Assembly: GCA_964453335.1 (NCBI GenBank)
Contig: CAYVOK010000004.1
Location: 83,891-147,890, forward strand
DNA length: 64,000 nucleotides
Direction: 5' to 3'
From: VGBO01 sp964453335
GTDB lineage: Bacteria > Actinomycetota > Acidimicrobiia > Acidimicrobiales > CAIXPF01
Shown here: positions 23,369-31,768 of the stretch, one piece after another
Layout: each line of letters opens with the position of its first letter
How positions within the stretch are numbered: position 1 is the first letter of the stretch
Notes under the pieces: model-generated
Database searches by the model: none
What the model was told of the DNA's origin: nothing
What the model saw: only the letters and a program-made list of their open reading frames with translations
Position numbers and translations under genes: made by a program

Positions 23369-24133
23369 ATGTCCGCCACGCTCCTCGACGTCCGCAAGGG
23401 CGTCGCCACGATCACCCTGAACCGCCCCGAGAACCGCAACGCGTTGTCGGTGGAGCTCGTCAACAGCCTCGGCGACCATCTCGAGTCGGCGCTCGCCGAC
23501 CCGGCGGTCCGTCTCGTCGTGCTCACGAACAACGGCACGACGTTCTGCGCCGGCGCCGACCTCAAGGCCGGCGCAGTCGGTCAGCGGACCGAGGGGAACC
23601 GCCATTTCGTCGAGATCTTCGAGATGATCCTGCAGTCGGAGAAGCCGGTGATCGCCCGGGTCGCCGGCAACGCGATGGCCGGCGGTCTCGGCCTCGCTGC
23701 GGCGTGCGACATCTCGATCATGTCCGCGTCGGGGATCCTCGGGTTCACCGAGGTGCGCATCGGTGTCGCCGCCGCGGTGATCTCGGTGGTGTGCCTGCCG
23801 AAGATGCGCCGGTCCGACGCCCTCGACCTGTTCCTCACCGGCGAGCGGATCAGTGCGGCGCGTGGCGTCGAGGTCGGCCTCATCAACTACGCGGTGCCCG
23901 ACGACGAGCTCGACGCGAAGGTCGACGAGATCGTCGGCAAGGTGGTGCGCGGCGGTCCGATCGCGCTCGCCCGGTCGAAGGAGCTCGTCTATCGGGTGCC
24001 CGAGCTCGCGGACCGGGCCGAGGCGTTCGCGTGGACCGGCCAGCTGTCCGCGTCGCTGTTCGCGTCGGCCGAGGGCCAGGAGGGCATCGCGTCGTTCCGG
24101 GAGAAGCGCGACCCGAGCTGGATCCCGCAGTGA
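23369..24133 (+). CDS. Enoyl-CoA hydratase/isomerase-family protein (LiuC/AUH-like)
   Basis: A 254-residue crotonase-fold protein. It shows ATITLNRPENRNALS, the oxyanion-hole segment TFCAGADLKAG, GNAMAGGLGLAAACDISI and GFTEVRIGVAAAVIS. In classical enoyl-CoA hydratase two glutamates are catalytic: the second is kept (TEVRIG), but the first, in the GGGCEL segment, is replaced by non-acidic residues (GGLGLA). This combination and the GFTEVRIG wording resemble the methylglutaconyl-CoA hydratase branch of leucine degradation. No other leucine-catabolism genes are nearby, so the function is given at family level. Confidence 0.85.
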   Translation: MSATLLDVRKGVATITLNRPENRNALSVELVNSLGDHLESALADPAVRLVVLTNNGTTFCAGADLKAGAVGQRTEGNRHFVEIFEMILQSEKPVIARVAGNAMAGGLGLAAACDISIMSASGILGFTEVRIGVAAAVISVVCLPKMRRSDALDLFLTGERISAARGVEVGLINYAVPDDELDAKVDEIVGKVVRGGPIALARSKELVYRVPELADRAEAFAWTGQLSASLFASAEGQEGIASFREKRDPSWIPQ

Positions 24134-24165
24134 CCGGGGGCGACGGGGCCGACCGGCGACGCCGG

Positions 24166-24171
24166 TAGCCT
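24166..24171 (+). promoter_or_regulatory. -10 box (TAGCCT), ABC-F gene
   Basis: TAGCCT ends 9 nt before GTG 24181; leaderless arrangement. Confidence 0.5.
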
Positions 24172-24180
24172 CACCGCCTC

Positions 24181-26205
24181 GTGATCTCCGTCGTCGGACT
24201 CGCCAAGGCACACGGCGCCAAGCAGCTCTTCCGGGACGTGTCGTTCCGGCTGCTGCCGGGCCGACGCATCGCGCTCGTCGGCGGCAACGGGGTCGGCAAG
24301 ACCACGCTCCTCGAGATCGTCCTCGGGGTGCAGGAACCCGACGGCGGCGAGATCCACCGGACCCGCGGGGTGCGGGTCGGGTACCTGCCCCAGGAGGCCG
24401 TCGGCACTGCGGACGACGACACGACCGTGCTCGCCTCGGTGCTCGCAGGCGCCGGACCGATCCGGGAGCTCGAGACCGAGCTCGCCGTGCTCGCCGAACG
24501 CCTGGCCACGACGACGGGGGCCGAGAACGAGCGAGCACTCGAGGCGTACGGCGCTGCGCAGAGCCGGTTCGAGCAGCTCGGCGGGTACGCGCTCGAGGCG
24601 GAGGCGCACCGGATCCTCGCCGGCCTCGGTTTCGGCACCGAGGCGGTCGAACGACCCGTGCGTTCGCTGTCGGGTGGCTGGCAGATGCGCGCCGCGCTCG
24701 CCCGCCTGCTCCTCGACCGGCCGGACGTCCTCGTGCTCGACGAGCCGACGAACCACCTCGACACCGACTCGGTCGCCTGGCTCGAGACGATGCTCGCCAC
24801 CTACCCGGGAGCGATCCTGTTCGTGAGCCACGACCGTGACTTCATCGACACCGTCGCGGAACGGGTCGTGGAGGTCGCGAACGGGACGGCGACCGAGTAC
24901 GTCGGCGGGTTCGCCGAGTTCATCGTGCAACGCGAGGACCGACTCGCCCAGCTGCGCGCCGCAGCGGCCACCCAGCAACGCCAGATCGCCCACGTCGAAC
25001 GGTTCGTCGAACGGTTCCGGTACAAGGCGACGAAGAGCCGCCAGGTGCAGAGCCGCCTGAAGACCCTCGAACGCCTCGAACAGATCGAGGTGCCCGAGGT
25101 CCGGGAGCTCGCCGCGAAGTTCGCGTTCCCCGAACCGCAGCGGTCGTCGCGGGTGGTCGCCGAGCTCGTCGGCGTCGACGTCGGCTACGACGACGTCCCG
25201 GTGCTGCACGGGGTCGACCTCGTCGTGGAACGGGGCGAGAAACTCGCGCTCGTCGGCCCGAACGGCGCCGGCAAGACGACGCTCGTACGGCTCCTCCTCG
25301 GCCAGCTCCACCCGCTCGCCGGGACGTCGACCCTCGGTGCGAACGTCGACGTCGCGTACTTCGCCCAGCAGCAGGTCGAGTCGCTCGACCTGTCGATCAC
25401 CGTGCTACAGGAGTTCCTCAAGGCTTTCGACTCCCCGCCCGGCGGCGACCGGGCCGGACGGCCCGGTTGGCAGACCGGCAGCGCTCGCGGCCGCAGCAGC
25501 CGCACCGTGCTCGGCAGCTTCGGTTTCACCGGCGACGCGGCCGACCGCAAGGTCGGCGAGCTCTCCGGCGGGGAACGCACCCGTCTGGCGCTCGCGAAGG
25601 TGATGGTGCACCCGGTGAACCTGCTCGTCCTCGACGAGCCGACGAACCACCTCGACCTGCCGAGCTGCGACGTGCTGCAGGATGCGTTGTCGGTGTACCC
25701 GGGCACGGTGCTGCTCGTAAGTCACGACCGCTACCTGATCCGCCAGGTCGCGACCTCGTTGCTCGCCGTGCGTGACGGCACGGTCCGTCGCTTCGACGGG
25801 GTCGACGAGGCAGTCCTCAGCCCCCGTGACGAACCCACGGCGCGACCGTCCGCGCCAACGAAGGGGAAGGCGGCACCGACCCCGTCGAAGACCCGTGGCA
25901 CCACCCCGTCCGCCGGTCGGCGTGACGAACGGCGCGACGACGCACAACGGCGCCAGAAGCGGTCCGGCGCGACGAAGGAACTGCGCCGCGACGTCGAACG
26001 CATCGAACGGCAGCTCGCCACCGCCGAGGCGACCGTCGCCGACCTCCAACGCCAGCTCGCCGACCCGGAGCTCTACCAGGACAACGCCCGGGTGCAGGAG
26101 CTCGTCGCCCGTCACGACGAGGCGAAGGACCGCGCGCATCAGCTCATGGAGGCGTGGACCGAGGCGTCCCTCGCCCTCGAACGGGCCGACGCCGCCGCCC
26201 GCTGA
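24181..26205 (+). CDS. ABC-F family ATPase (ribosome-associated type)
   Basis: A 674-residue soluble protein with two ABC ATPase domains and no membrane segment, which is the ABC-F layout. Domain 1: GGNGVGKTTLLE (Lys40), LSGGWQMRAALARLL, VLVLDEPTNHLDT. Linker: a charged helical stretch with FRYKATKSRQVQSRLKTLE, the P-site tRNA interaction motif (PtIM). Domain 2: VGPNGAGKTTLVRLLL (Lys365), LSGGERTRLALAKVM, LLVLDEPTNHLDL. The C-terminal 100 residues are a charged coiled coil (Uup-like tail). ABC-F proteins bind the ribosomal E site and act in translation rescue or antibiotic resistance; the tail favours an Uup/housekeeping type, but resistance cannot be excluded. Confidence 0.93.
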   Translation: MISVVGLAKAHGAKQLFRDVSFRLLPGRRIALVGGNGVGKTTLLEIVLGVQEPDGGEIHRTRGVRVGYLPQEAVGTADDDTTVLASVLAGAGPIRELETELAVLAERLATTTGAENERALEAYGAAQSRFEQLGGYALEAEAHRILAGLGFGTEAVERPVRSLSGGWQMRAALARLLLDRPDVLVLDEPTNHLDTDSVAWLETMLATYPGAILFVSHDRDFIDTVAERVVEVANGTATEYVGGFAEFIVQREDRLAQLRAAAATQQRQIAHVERFVERFRYKATKSRQVQSRLKTLERLEQIEVPEVRELAAKFAFPEPQRSSRVVAELVGVDVGYDDVPVLHGVDLVVERGEKLALVGPNGAGKTTLVRLLLGQLHPLAGTSTLGANVDVAYFAQQQVESLDLSITVLQEFLKAFDSPPGGDRAGRPGWQTGSARGRSSRTVLGSFGFTGDAADRKVGELSGGERTRLALAKVMVHPVNLLVLDEPTNHLDLPSCDVLQDALSVYPGTVLLVSHDRYLIRQVATSLLAVRDGTVRRFDGVDEAVLSPRDEPTARPSAPTKGKAAPTPSKTRGTTPSAGRRDERRDDAQRRQKRSGATKELRRDVERIERQLATAEATVADLQRQLADPELYQDNARVQELVARHDEAKDRAHQLMEAWTEASLALERADAAAR

Positions 26206-26237
26206 ACGGGTCCGGATCGGTGCGCGGGCACCTGCGG

Positions 26238-26243
26238 TAGCGT
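26238..26243 (+). promoter_or_regulatory. -10 box (TAGCGT), iron-ADH-like gene
   Basis: TAGCGT ends 8 nt before GTG 26252 and supports that start. Confidence 0.6.
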
Positions 26244-26251
26244 CACCGGCC

Positions 26252-27298
26252 GTGGCGGAGGAGATCGAGGTCGTCGTCGCCGACGATGCGGCGGAGGTGG
26301 TCGCCGGGGCCGGGGCCTGCACCGTCGTCGCCGGGCCGACCGCTGCGGCGGCGATCGGGCTCGACCGGCTCGCACCCCGGCACACGGTCATCCCGGGCTC
26401 ACTCGAGGAGCTCGCGCTCGACCGGCTCACCGCCACCGAGCGCGATATCGACTCGACCACCGTCGTCGGGATCGGCGGGGGTGTGGCGCTCGACACGGCG
26501 AAGTACCTCGCGCTGCGCACCGGCAAGGAGCTGCTGCTCGTGCCGACCACGCTCGGCTCGCTCGCGCCGTTCACCACGGAGATCGCCCGGCGGGTGCGCC
26601 GGCAGGTGACCTGGCTCGGTGACGTCGCCGGGCGCACCGTCGTCGACGTGGAACTGCTGCGCCGTGCACCCGCGGCCCGGAACCGGGCAGGTGCCGCAGA
26701 GGTGGTCGCGACGATCCCGGCGATGTGGGACTGGCGGTTCGCGGACAGCCGTGATCGTGGCCTCCCGGTGTCGGCACAGGTTGTCGACGTGGCGGAACGG
26801 TGTCGCGGTCTGCTCCGGGAAGGGGCCGAGGAGGTCGCCGCGTGCACGCCGACCGGCCTGCGGCTGCTCGCCGACCTGCTCGCCGCGCTCGGGACCGCGT
26901 GCGCCCGCTCGGGCCACCGCCGTGTCGTCGACGGGTCCGGGCACACCTACGTGCAGTCCTTCGAGCACCGCTTCGGCCCCCACCGCACCTATGGCGGCCT
27001 GCTCGGGCTCGGGGCAGTGGCGATGAGCACGTTGCAGGCGTGGTTCGGGCTCGCTGCGGGCGGACCCGTCGACCCGGCCGAGGCGATCGACCTGTTGAAC
27101 CGTTGCGCCGTCGAGGCGAACCCGGGTCAGCTCGGGCTCGACGAGGGGACATTCCGCGGCCTGTTGCGCCACACCGTCCGGTTCGCGGTCGGTGAGTTCC
27201 TGCCGTACTCCGTGCTGAACGAGGCCGACGTCAACTGGTCGATGTCGGAGGAGATGTGGCGCCACTGCTGGCGCGTCGACCGGGTCGAGGAGGGCTGA
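26252..27298 (+). CDS. Iron-containing alcohol dehydrogenase / glycerol-1-phosphate dehydrogenase-like protein
   Basis: A 348-residue protein of the DHQS/Fe-ADH superfamily. The NAD-binding domain has VVGIGGGVALDTAKYLA and LLLVPTTLGSLAPFTTEI. The helical metal domain has RNRAGAAEVVATIPAMWDW and DGSGHTYVQSFEH, then TYGGLLGLGAVAMS. The general order is that of glycerol-1-phosphate dehydrogenases (EgsA/AraM), but the metal-site wording differs: the usual GD is AE and the second His segment is altered. It may act on another polyol phosphate or sugar. The AcoX/NAD-kinase-like gene begins 5 nt downstream, so the two should work together. Confidence 0.7.
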   Translation: MAEEIEVVVADDAAEVVAGAGACTVVAGPTAAAAIGLDRLAPRHTVIPGSLEELALDRLTATERDIDSTTVVGIGGGVALDTAKYLALRTGKELLLVPTTLGSLAPFTTEIARRVRRQVTWLGDVAGRTVVDVELLRRAPAARNRAGAAEVVATIPAMWDWRFADSRDRGLPVSAQVVDVAERCRGLLREGAEEVAACTPTGLRLLADLLAALGTACARSGHRRVVDGSGHTYVQSFEHRFGPHRTYGGLLGLGAVAMSTLQAWFGLAAGGPVDPAEAIDLLNRCAVEANPGQLGLDEGTFRGLLRHTVRFAVGEFLPYSVLNEADVNWSMSEEMWRHCWRVDRVEEG

Positions 27299-27302
27299 CC
27301 GG

Positions 27303-28358
27303 ATGCCCGGAACGGTCGGCATCGTCCCGAACCCGGTGTCGGGCAAGGACATCCGGCGACTCGTCGCGAACGCTGCGTCGTCGACCCTCGCCGAGAAGTA
27401 CACGATCGTGCGACGGGCGGTGCTCGGCGCCGTCGAGGCGGGGGCGGACCGGTTCCTGTTCCTCCGTGAGCCGCACGGACTGTGCGCACGGGCGGTGGAG
27501 ACGCTCACCCTCGACGGGGTGACGTTCGAACACGTTGCGGTCGAGACCCGCAACGACGAGACCGACACCACGCGGACGGTCGCCGCGATGCGCGACGCCG
27601 GTGTCGGTGCAGTGATCGTGCTCGGCGGTGACGGCACCAGTCGTGCGGCGACGCTCGGGTGGCGTGACGTGCCGCTGATCGCCATGTCGACGGGGACGAA
27701 CAACGTGTTCCCCCGGTTCGTGGAGGCGACGGTCGCCGGGGAGGCGGCCGGGCTCGTCGCAGCGGGCCGGGTACGACTCGACGAGGTCGCCACGGTCGCG
27801 AAGGTGATCGAGGTGACGGTCGAGGGCGACGACCGGGTCGACCTCGCGCTGATCGACGCTGTCGTGCTCGACGAGCGGCTCGTCGGCGACCGGTCGCTGT
27901 TCGACCCGGCCCGGATGCGGCTCGCGGTGCTCAGCCGTGCCGAGCCGGCGTCGGTGGGGATCAGTTCGATCGGGGGTCTGGTGCACCCCTGCGGCGCCGC
28001 CGACCCGGGTGGCGTGCTGGTGCGGTTCGCGCCACCGGCGGTCGCTGCACGGCATCTGCGGGCCCCGCTCGCACCGGGGTGGTACGCCACGGTCGGTCTC
28101 GACGACGTCGCGGCGCTCGCCGAGGACGAACCCGTCGAGGTCACCGGTCCGGCGGTGCTCGCGTTCGACGGCGAACGGCAGCGGTTCCTCGAGGCCGGGC
28201 GACGGGCGGTGCTGCGGGTGCGGCGGCGCGGCCCGCAGGTCATCGACACCACGCGGGCCCTCGCCCTCGGTGCCGAACGCGGGGTCTTCGTCCATGCGGC
28301 CGGTTCGGGGCCGCTCCGGCCGGACTCGCCCCGGCACCTGCCCGACGTCTGCTGCTGA
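27303..28358 (+). CDS. ATP-NAD kinase/AcoX-family protein
   Basis: A 351-residue protein. It opens TVGIVPNPVSGKDIRRLVA, the hallmark of the AcoX subgroup of NAD-kinase-like proteins, and carries the diacylglycerol/NAD-kinase phosphate loop VLGGDGTSRAA (Gly109-Thr112) and MSTGTNNVFPRF in place of the usual GTxNxFA. AcoX was named for its place in acetoin operons; its true substrate is unknown. Here there are no acetoin dehydrogenase genes; the only partner is the Fe-ADH/G1PDH-like gene 4 nt upstream. The pair could phosphorylate and oxidise the same small polyol or ketone. Only 2 nt separate its stop from the stop of the opposing gene. Confidence 0.8.
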   Translation: MPGTVGIVPNPVSGKDIRRLVANAASSTLAEKYTIVRRAVLGAVEAGADRFLFLREPHGLCARAVETLTLDGVTFEHVAVETRNDETDTTRTVAAMRDAGVGAVIVLGGDGTSRAATLGWRDVPLIAMSTGTNNVFPRFVEATVAGEAAGLVAAGRVRLDEVATVAKVIEVTVEGDDRVDLALIDAVVLDERLVGDRSLFDPARMRLAVLSRAEPASVGISSIGGLVHPCGAADPGGVLVRFAPPAVAARHLRAPLAPGWYATVGLDDVAALAEDEPVEVTGPAVLAFDGERQRFLEAGRRAVLRVRRRGPQVIDTTRALALGAERGVFVHAAGSGPLRPDSPRHLPDVCC

Positions 28359-28360
28359 GA

Positions 28361-30718
28361 TCAGCCGACGCTGCGGCCCCCACGGCACCGCGGGAGTTCC
28401 GGCACCGAGAGGTCGTTGTTCAGGAAGTACTCGTCGCGGGGTGCGAGATCACGGTTGTAGAGCGACCGCGGCACGCCACGGAGCCGCTCCCCGTCCTGCA
28501 CGCACGTCGAGCGCAGGTCACGGAGGTAGCCGCGCAGCGAGGTCCGCTGTGCGTCCCCGTACGCAGTGGGGTCGATGCGGTCGAACCGTTCGAGCAGGCG
28601 ATCCCGGTCGAAGGTGATCGGCCGCGAGGAGGCGACCATGAACCGCGACCCGCCGTATGCCGCGACCTCGAACGCCTCCACGTAGGGGAAGACCTGCGCC
28701 GCGGTGTTGACCACCCGGCTCGTCGGGATCCACTGCGTGAAGACCCCGCCCTCGGCGAGCCGCTCGGCGACGATCTCGTAGAACTCCTTCGAGTAGAGGC
28801 TGCCGCTGTAGCCGCTCTGCGGGCGGAGCGTGTCGACGGTGATGACGTCGTACTCCTCCTCGACGACGAGGAGGTGCTCGCGCCCGTCACCGACGGCGGT
28901 CTCGACCCTCGGGTCGGCGAACAGTCGGGCGAGCTCGAACGCGGGGCGTTCCTCGGCGAGGTCGCGCAGCAGCGGGTACTGCCCGCCGCACAGCTCGACC
29001 ACCTCGACCCGCTCGACGGACGGGTCGGTCGCCATGCCGTACGCGGTCGCGCCGATACCGAGCCCGATCGCCAGCACGTTGCGGGGCTCGGGGTGGGCGA
29101 GCGCGGGCACGAGGCCGATGAGCACGTGGTAGTCGTCGAACGGGTAGCCGTTCTGCGACGAACCGTTGATGTAGAGGATGTCGTTGCCTGCCGCGTCGCG
29201 CTTCAGCGCGACGGCGCAGCTCCGCTGCTCCTCGAGCATGAGGCCGTCGTCCGCGGAGTGCAGGAACGCCCACAGCCGGTCGTTCGACGGTGCCCCGACG
29301 ACGAGTGCCGCGCCGACGGCACCGGTCGCGACGACCCCCAGCGCCCGGCGCCGTTCGCCGCCTCCCGCTGCGATCGCCGCCACGACGACTCCTGCGAGGA
29401 GGAGCCCGGCGAGCAGCCGGAGCGTCCCGGCGGTACCGAGCCGGTCGATGAGGACGTACCCGGTGAGCAGCGTGCCTGCGACGTTGCCGACGATGTTCGC
29501 GAACAGCAACGCCCCCGTGCGCCGGCCGAGCTGGTCGATCCGGTCGCTGACGGTCGCCTGGATGCAGGGGTACGCCGCACCAGCGCAGAGGACCGGGACG
29601 GCCATGAACAGCAGCGGGGCGACGACGTAGGCGAACACGAACCCGGCGAAGCCGCGTGCCGAGTCGATCTCACCGAACCCGATGTTGAAGCCCCCCGACG
29701 CGAAGTACTCGGTGAGGGGTCCGCCGAGCCCGATGCGCGGGAGGACGCTGACGAGGACGAAGGGGCCGGCGAGCGCGCCGACGGCGGCGCCCGCCTGCAG
29801 CAGGAGGAACCACCGTTGGGTGTCGACCCCGCGGCGCACGAGGCGGGAGCCGACCGCGGCACCGATGCCGAACAGGAGCAGGTACAGCGAGAGGACGTGG
29901 GCGAAGCTGTAGGAGTTCGACCGCATGACGGTGTCGACGAGGCGGAAGAAGACCTGCTCGAGACCGAGGGCGACGGCGCCGGTTCCGGCGTAGGCGACCA
30001 TCCACGGCCAGATCGGGCGCCCGGTGTCCGACCCTCCGGCCGCCACTGCCGCAGTCGACGTCGCTGCGGGTTCGGGGTCCTCGGCCCTGGTCCGCACGAG
30101 GACGACGAGACCGACGACGAGGTTCACCGCACCGGCGAACAGGGTGACGGTGACGAAGCCGAACGTGCCGACGAGCAGCCATCCGGTGATCGCCGCGCCG
30201 GCGGCCGCCCCGATCGTGTTGATCCCGTAGAGCCGTCCGACGACCGGCCCGGCGTCACGGAGCTGGTGGACGACCCCGCGGGTGAGCAACGGCAGGGAGA
30301 GCCCCATGAGCGTCGTCGGGACGACGACGACCGCGGCGTTGAACGCGAACGTCGCGGCAGCCGAGCCGAGCCCCGGGGCGATCGCCCGGTACAGGTCGTA
30401 GAACAGCCAGGTGCTGATCGCCGCGAAGACGCCGATGGCGACGTTGGCGCCTGCGAAGAACTGGAGGGACCGTCGTGCACCGACGCGGTCGGCGAGACGA
30501 CCGCCGAGGAGGCTGCCGAGCCCGAGGCCACCGAGGAACGCCGCGACGACGGTCGTGGTCGACGCGAGGTCGACACCCGAGTGGAGGGAGATCACCCGCT
30601 GCCAGGTGACCTGCAGCGTGAGCGCGGAGAACCCCGTCGCTGCGAAGAGCGCTGCGAGGAGGCGGCGGAGCCCGTCGCCCCGATCGGCGGGACCGGCTGT
30701 CGGGTGGGTGGCGGCCAT
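28361..30718 (-). CDS. Fused MFS transporter-like / spermidine synthase-like protein
   Basis: A 785-residue two-part protein. Residues 15 to about 490 hold roughly a dozen transmembrane helices (GFSALTLQVTWQRVISL, GGLGLGSLLGGRLADRVG, TTLMGLSLPLLTRGVV). The C-terminal 290 residues are a Rossmann-like spermidine-synthase domain: RNVLAIGLGIGATAYGM, RVEVVELCGGQYPLL, VGDGREHLLVVEEEYDVIT and DTLRPQSGYSGSLYSKEFYE. Such fusions are widespread but the reaction is unverified; the conserved polyamine-synthase DTYG motif is not obvious. The start is ATG 30718; a TAGCGT box lies 17 nt upstream. Confidence 0.85.
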   Translation of the reverse strand: MAATHPTAGPADRGDGLRRLLAALFAATGFSALTLQVTWQRVISLHSGVDLASTTTVVAAFLGGLGLGSLLGGRLADRVGARRSLQFFAGANVAIGVFAAISTWLFYDLYRAIAPGLGSAAATFAFNAAVVVVPTTLMGLSLPLLTRGVVHQLRDAGPVVGRLYGINTIGAAAGAAITGWLLVGTFGFVTVTLFAGAVNLVVGLVVLVRTRAEDPEPAATSTAAVAAGGSDTGRPIWPWMVAYAGTGAVALGLEQVFFRLVDTVMRSNSYSFAHVLSLYLLLFGIGAAVGSRLVRRGVDTQRWFLLLQAGAAVGALAGPFVLVSVLPRIGLGGPLTEYFASGGFNIGFGEIDSARGFAGFVFAYVVAPLLFMAVPVLCAGAAYPCIQATVSDRIDQLGRRTGALLFANIVGNVAGTLLTGYVLIDRLGTAGTLRLLAGLLLAGVVVAAIAAGGGERRRALGVVATGAVGAALVVGAPSNDRLWAFLHSADDGLMLEEQRSCAVALKRDAAGNDILYINGSSQNGYPFDDYHVLIGLVPALAHPEPRNVLAIGLGIGATAYGMATDPSVERVEVVELCGGQYPLLRDLAEERPAFELARLFADPRVETAVGDGREHLLVVEEEYDVITVDTLRPQSGYSGSLYSKEFYEIVAERLAEGGVFTQWIPTSRVVNTAAQVFPYVEAFEVAAYGGSRFMVASSRPITFDRDRLLERFDRIDPTAYGDAQRTSLRGYLRDLRSTCVQDGERLRGVPRSLYNRDLAPRDEYFLNNDLSVPELPRCRGGRSVG

Positions 30719-30735
30719 GGGGATGTCCGCCCGGA

Positions 30736-30741
30736 ACGCTA
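30736..30741 (-). promoter_or_regulatory. -10 box (TAGCGT in CCGATAGCGT), fused MFS/spermidine synthase gene
   Basis: Minus-strand CCGATAGCGT is identical over ten bases to the plus-strand box at 191-200. The box ends 17 nt before ATG 30718, leaving a short leader. Confidence 0.5.
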
Positions 30742-30818
30742 TCGGCTGACCCTCGAGCGCTGGTCGATGGTGCCGCAGGCGACACCCCTCGACCGGACGC
30801 TCCTGGCGCTCGGCCCGC

Positions 30819-30824
30819 TACGCT
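30819..30824 (+). promoter_or_regulatory. -10 box (TACGCT), coiled-coil peptidase gene
   Basis: TACGCT is followed 2 and 5 nt later by in-frame GTG codons (30827 and 30830). Confidence 0.4.
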
Positions 30825-30826
30825 GC

Positions 30827-31709
30827 GTGGTGATCGTCGACCGGTTCGGGCACCCAGGGGAACCGTCGACGCGGCGGACGCGACGCGTCCCCGCCTCGTC
30901 CCGTTCCCGTCCCGGAGTCCTCGTGCCCGCACCCCACCGTCTCGTCGTCGTCGCCACACTGACCGTCGCACTGCTGACGGGCGGGTCGGTCGGCGCGCAG
31001 CAGAGCGGCAGCCAGGCCGAGCGGGACGCCGTGCGCGGCCAGCTCGACACGGTCAACCAGGACCTCGACGTCCTCGCGGCGACCGACGCAGAGATCCGGG
31101 CCGAGCTCGACCGGATCGACAAGGCGCTCGCCGACCAGGCGACGAAGATCGCCGACGCCCGGACCGCCGCGGAGGCGGCCCGAGCCGCCGAGGCAGCCGC
31201 CGACGCCGAGGTCGCGACCGCGACCGCCGAGGTCGACGAGCTCACCGTCCGGGCCCGGGAGCTCGCCATCCAGCTCTACACCCGACCCGCCGACCAGGAG
31301 ACGATCCTCGCCGTGATCCGCGCCAAGCCGGGCGACGCGGCGAAGCGGCTCGCGCTCGCCCGGTTCCGGGTCGAGGACGCGAGCGAGCTGCTCGACCAAC
31401 TCGTCGCCCGCAAGGGTGAGCTCGAGTCGGCCCGGCGGGTCGCCGCTGACGCCCGGCTCGCCGCCGAACTTGCCGCCGCAGCGGAACAGGCCCGCCTCGA
31501 GGAACTGCAGGCGCTGCGGGTCGAACAGTTCGCGTTCGCCGAGGACCTCGCNNNNNNNNNNNNNNNNNNNNNNNNNNNNNNNNNNNNNNNNNNNNNNNNN
31601 NNNNNNNNNNNNNNNNNNNNNNNNNNNNNNNNNNNNNNNNNNNNNNNNNNNGTTCGGCCTGTACAACCTGCCCGCCGAGCCGTGGCACTGGTCGACGAAC
31701 GGTCGCTGA
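30827..31709 (+). CDS. Exported coiled-coil protein with C-terminal M15B (VanY-type) peptidase, interrupted by assembly gap
   Basis: The N-terminal part has a long arginine/proline-rich stretch, a hydrophobic export segment (LVVVATLTVALLTGG), then about 170 residues of Ala/Glu/Asp-rich coiled coil, as in the regulatory helices of secreted cell-wall hydrolases. After the 100-N gap only FGLYNLPAEPWHWSTNGR and a stop remain; EPWHWS is the end of the D-alanyl-D-alanine carboxypeptidase (peptidase M15B) domain, with a zinc-ligand histidine. Nearly the whole catalytic domain is missing in the gap. The frames on the two sides do not join across 100 bases; a true gap length divisible by three would restore one gene. 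Start is uncertain (30827, 30830, or GTG 30921 just before the hydrophobic segment). Confidence 0.7.
31552..31651. other. Assembly gap (100 N) inside the M15B peptidase gene
   Basis: Exactly 100 N, the conventional placeholder, so the true length is unknown. Roughly 130 residues of peptidase domain are expected to be missing, so the real gap is probably several hundred bases. Confidence 0.95.
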
Positions 31710-31732
31710 CGACGCGCCCTCCCGTGGCCGGA

Positions 31733-31738
31733 TAGCGT
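31733..31738 (+). promoter_or_regulatory. -10 box (TAGCGT), LLM oxidoreductase/SDR unit
   Basis: TAGCGT lies 30 nt before ATG 31769, which has its own GGGGGA ribosome-binding site; this is a leadered unit. Confidence 0.45.
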
Positions 31739-31768
31739 CGCCCCCGCAGCGACGAACGGGGGACACGG

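Noticed and set aside
28079..31735. A 1218-residue plus-strand frame running through the fused MFS/spermidine synthase gene into the peptidase
   Set aside because: Its first two thirds are antisense to a clear real gene and low-complexity; it passes through the 100-N gap, whose length is arbitrary. Only the part from about 30827 is credible.
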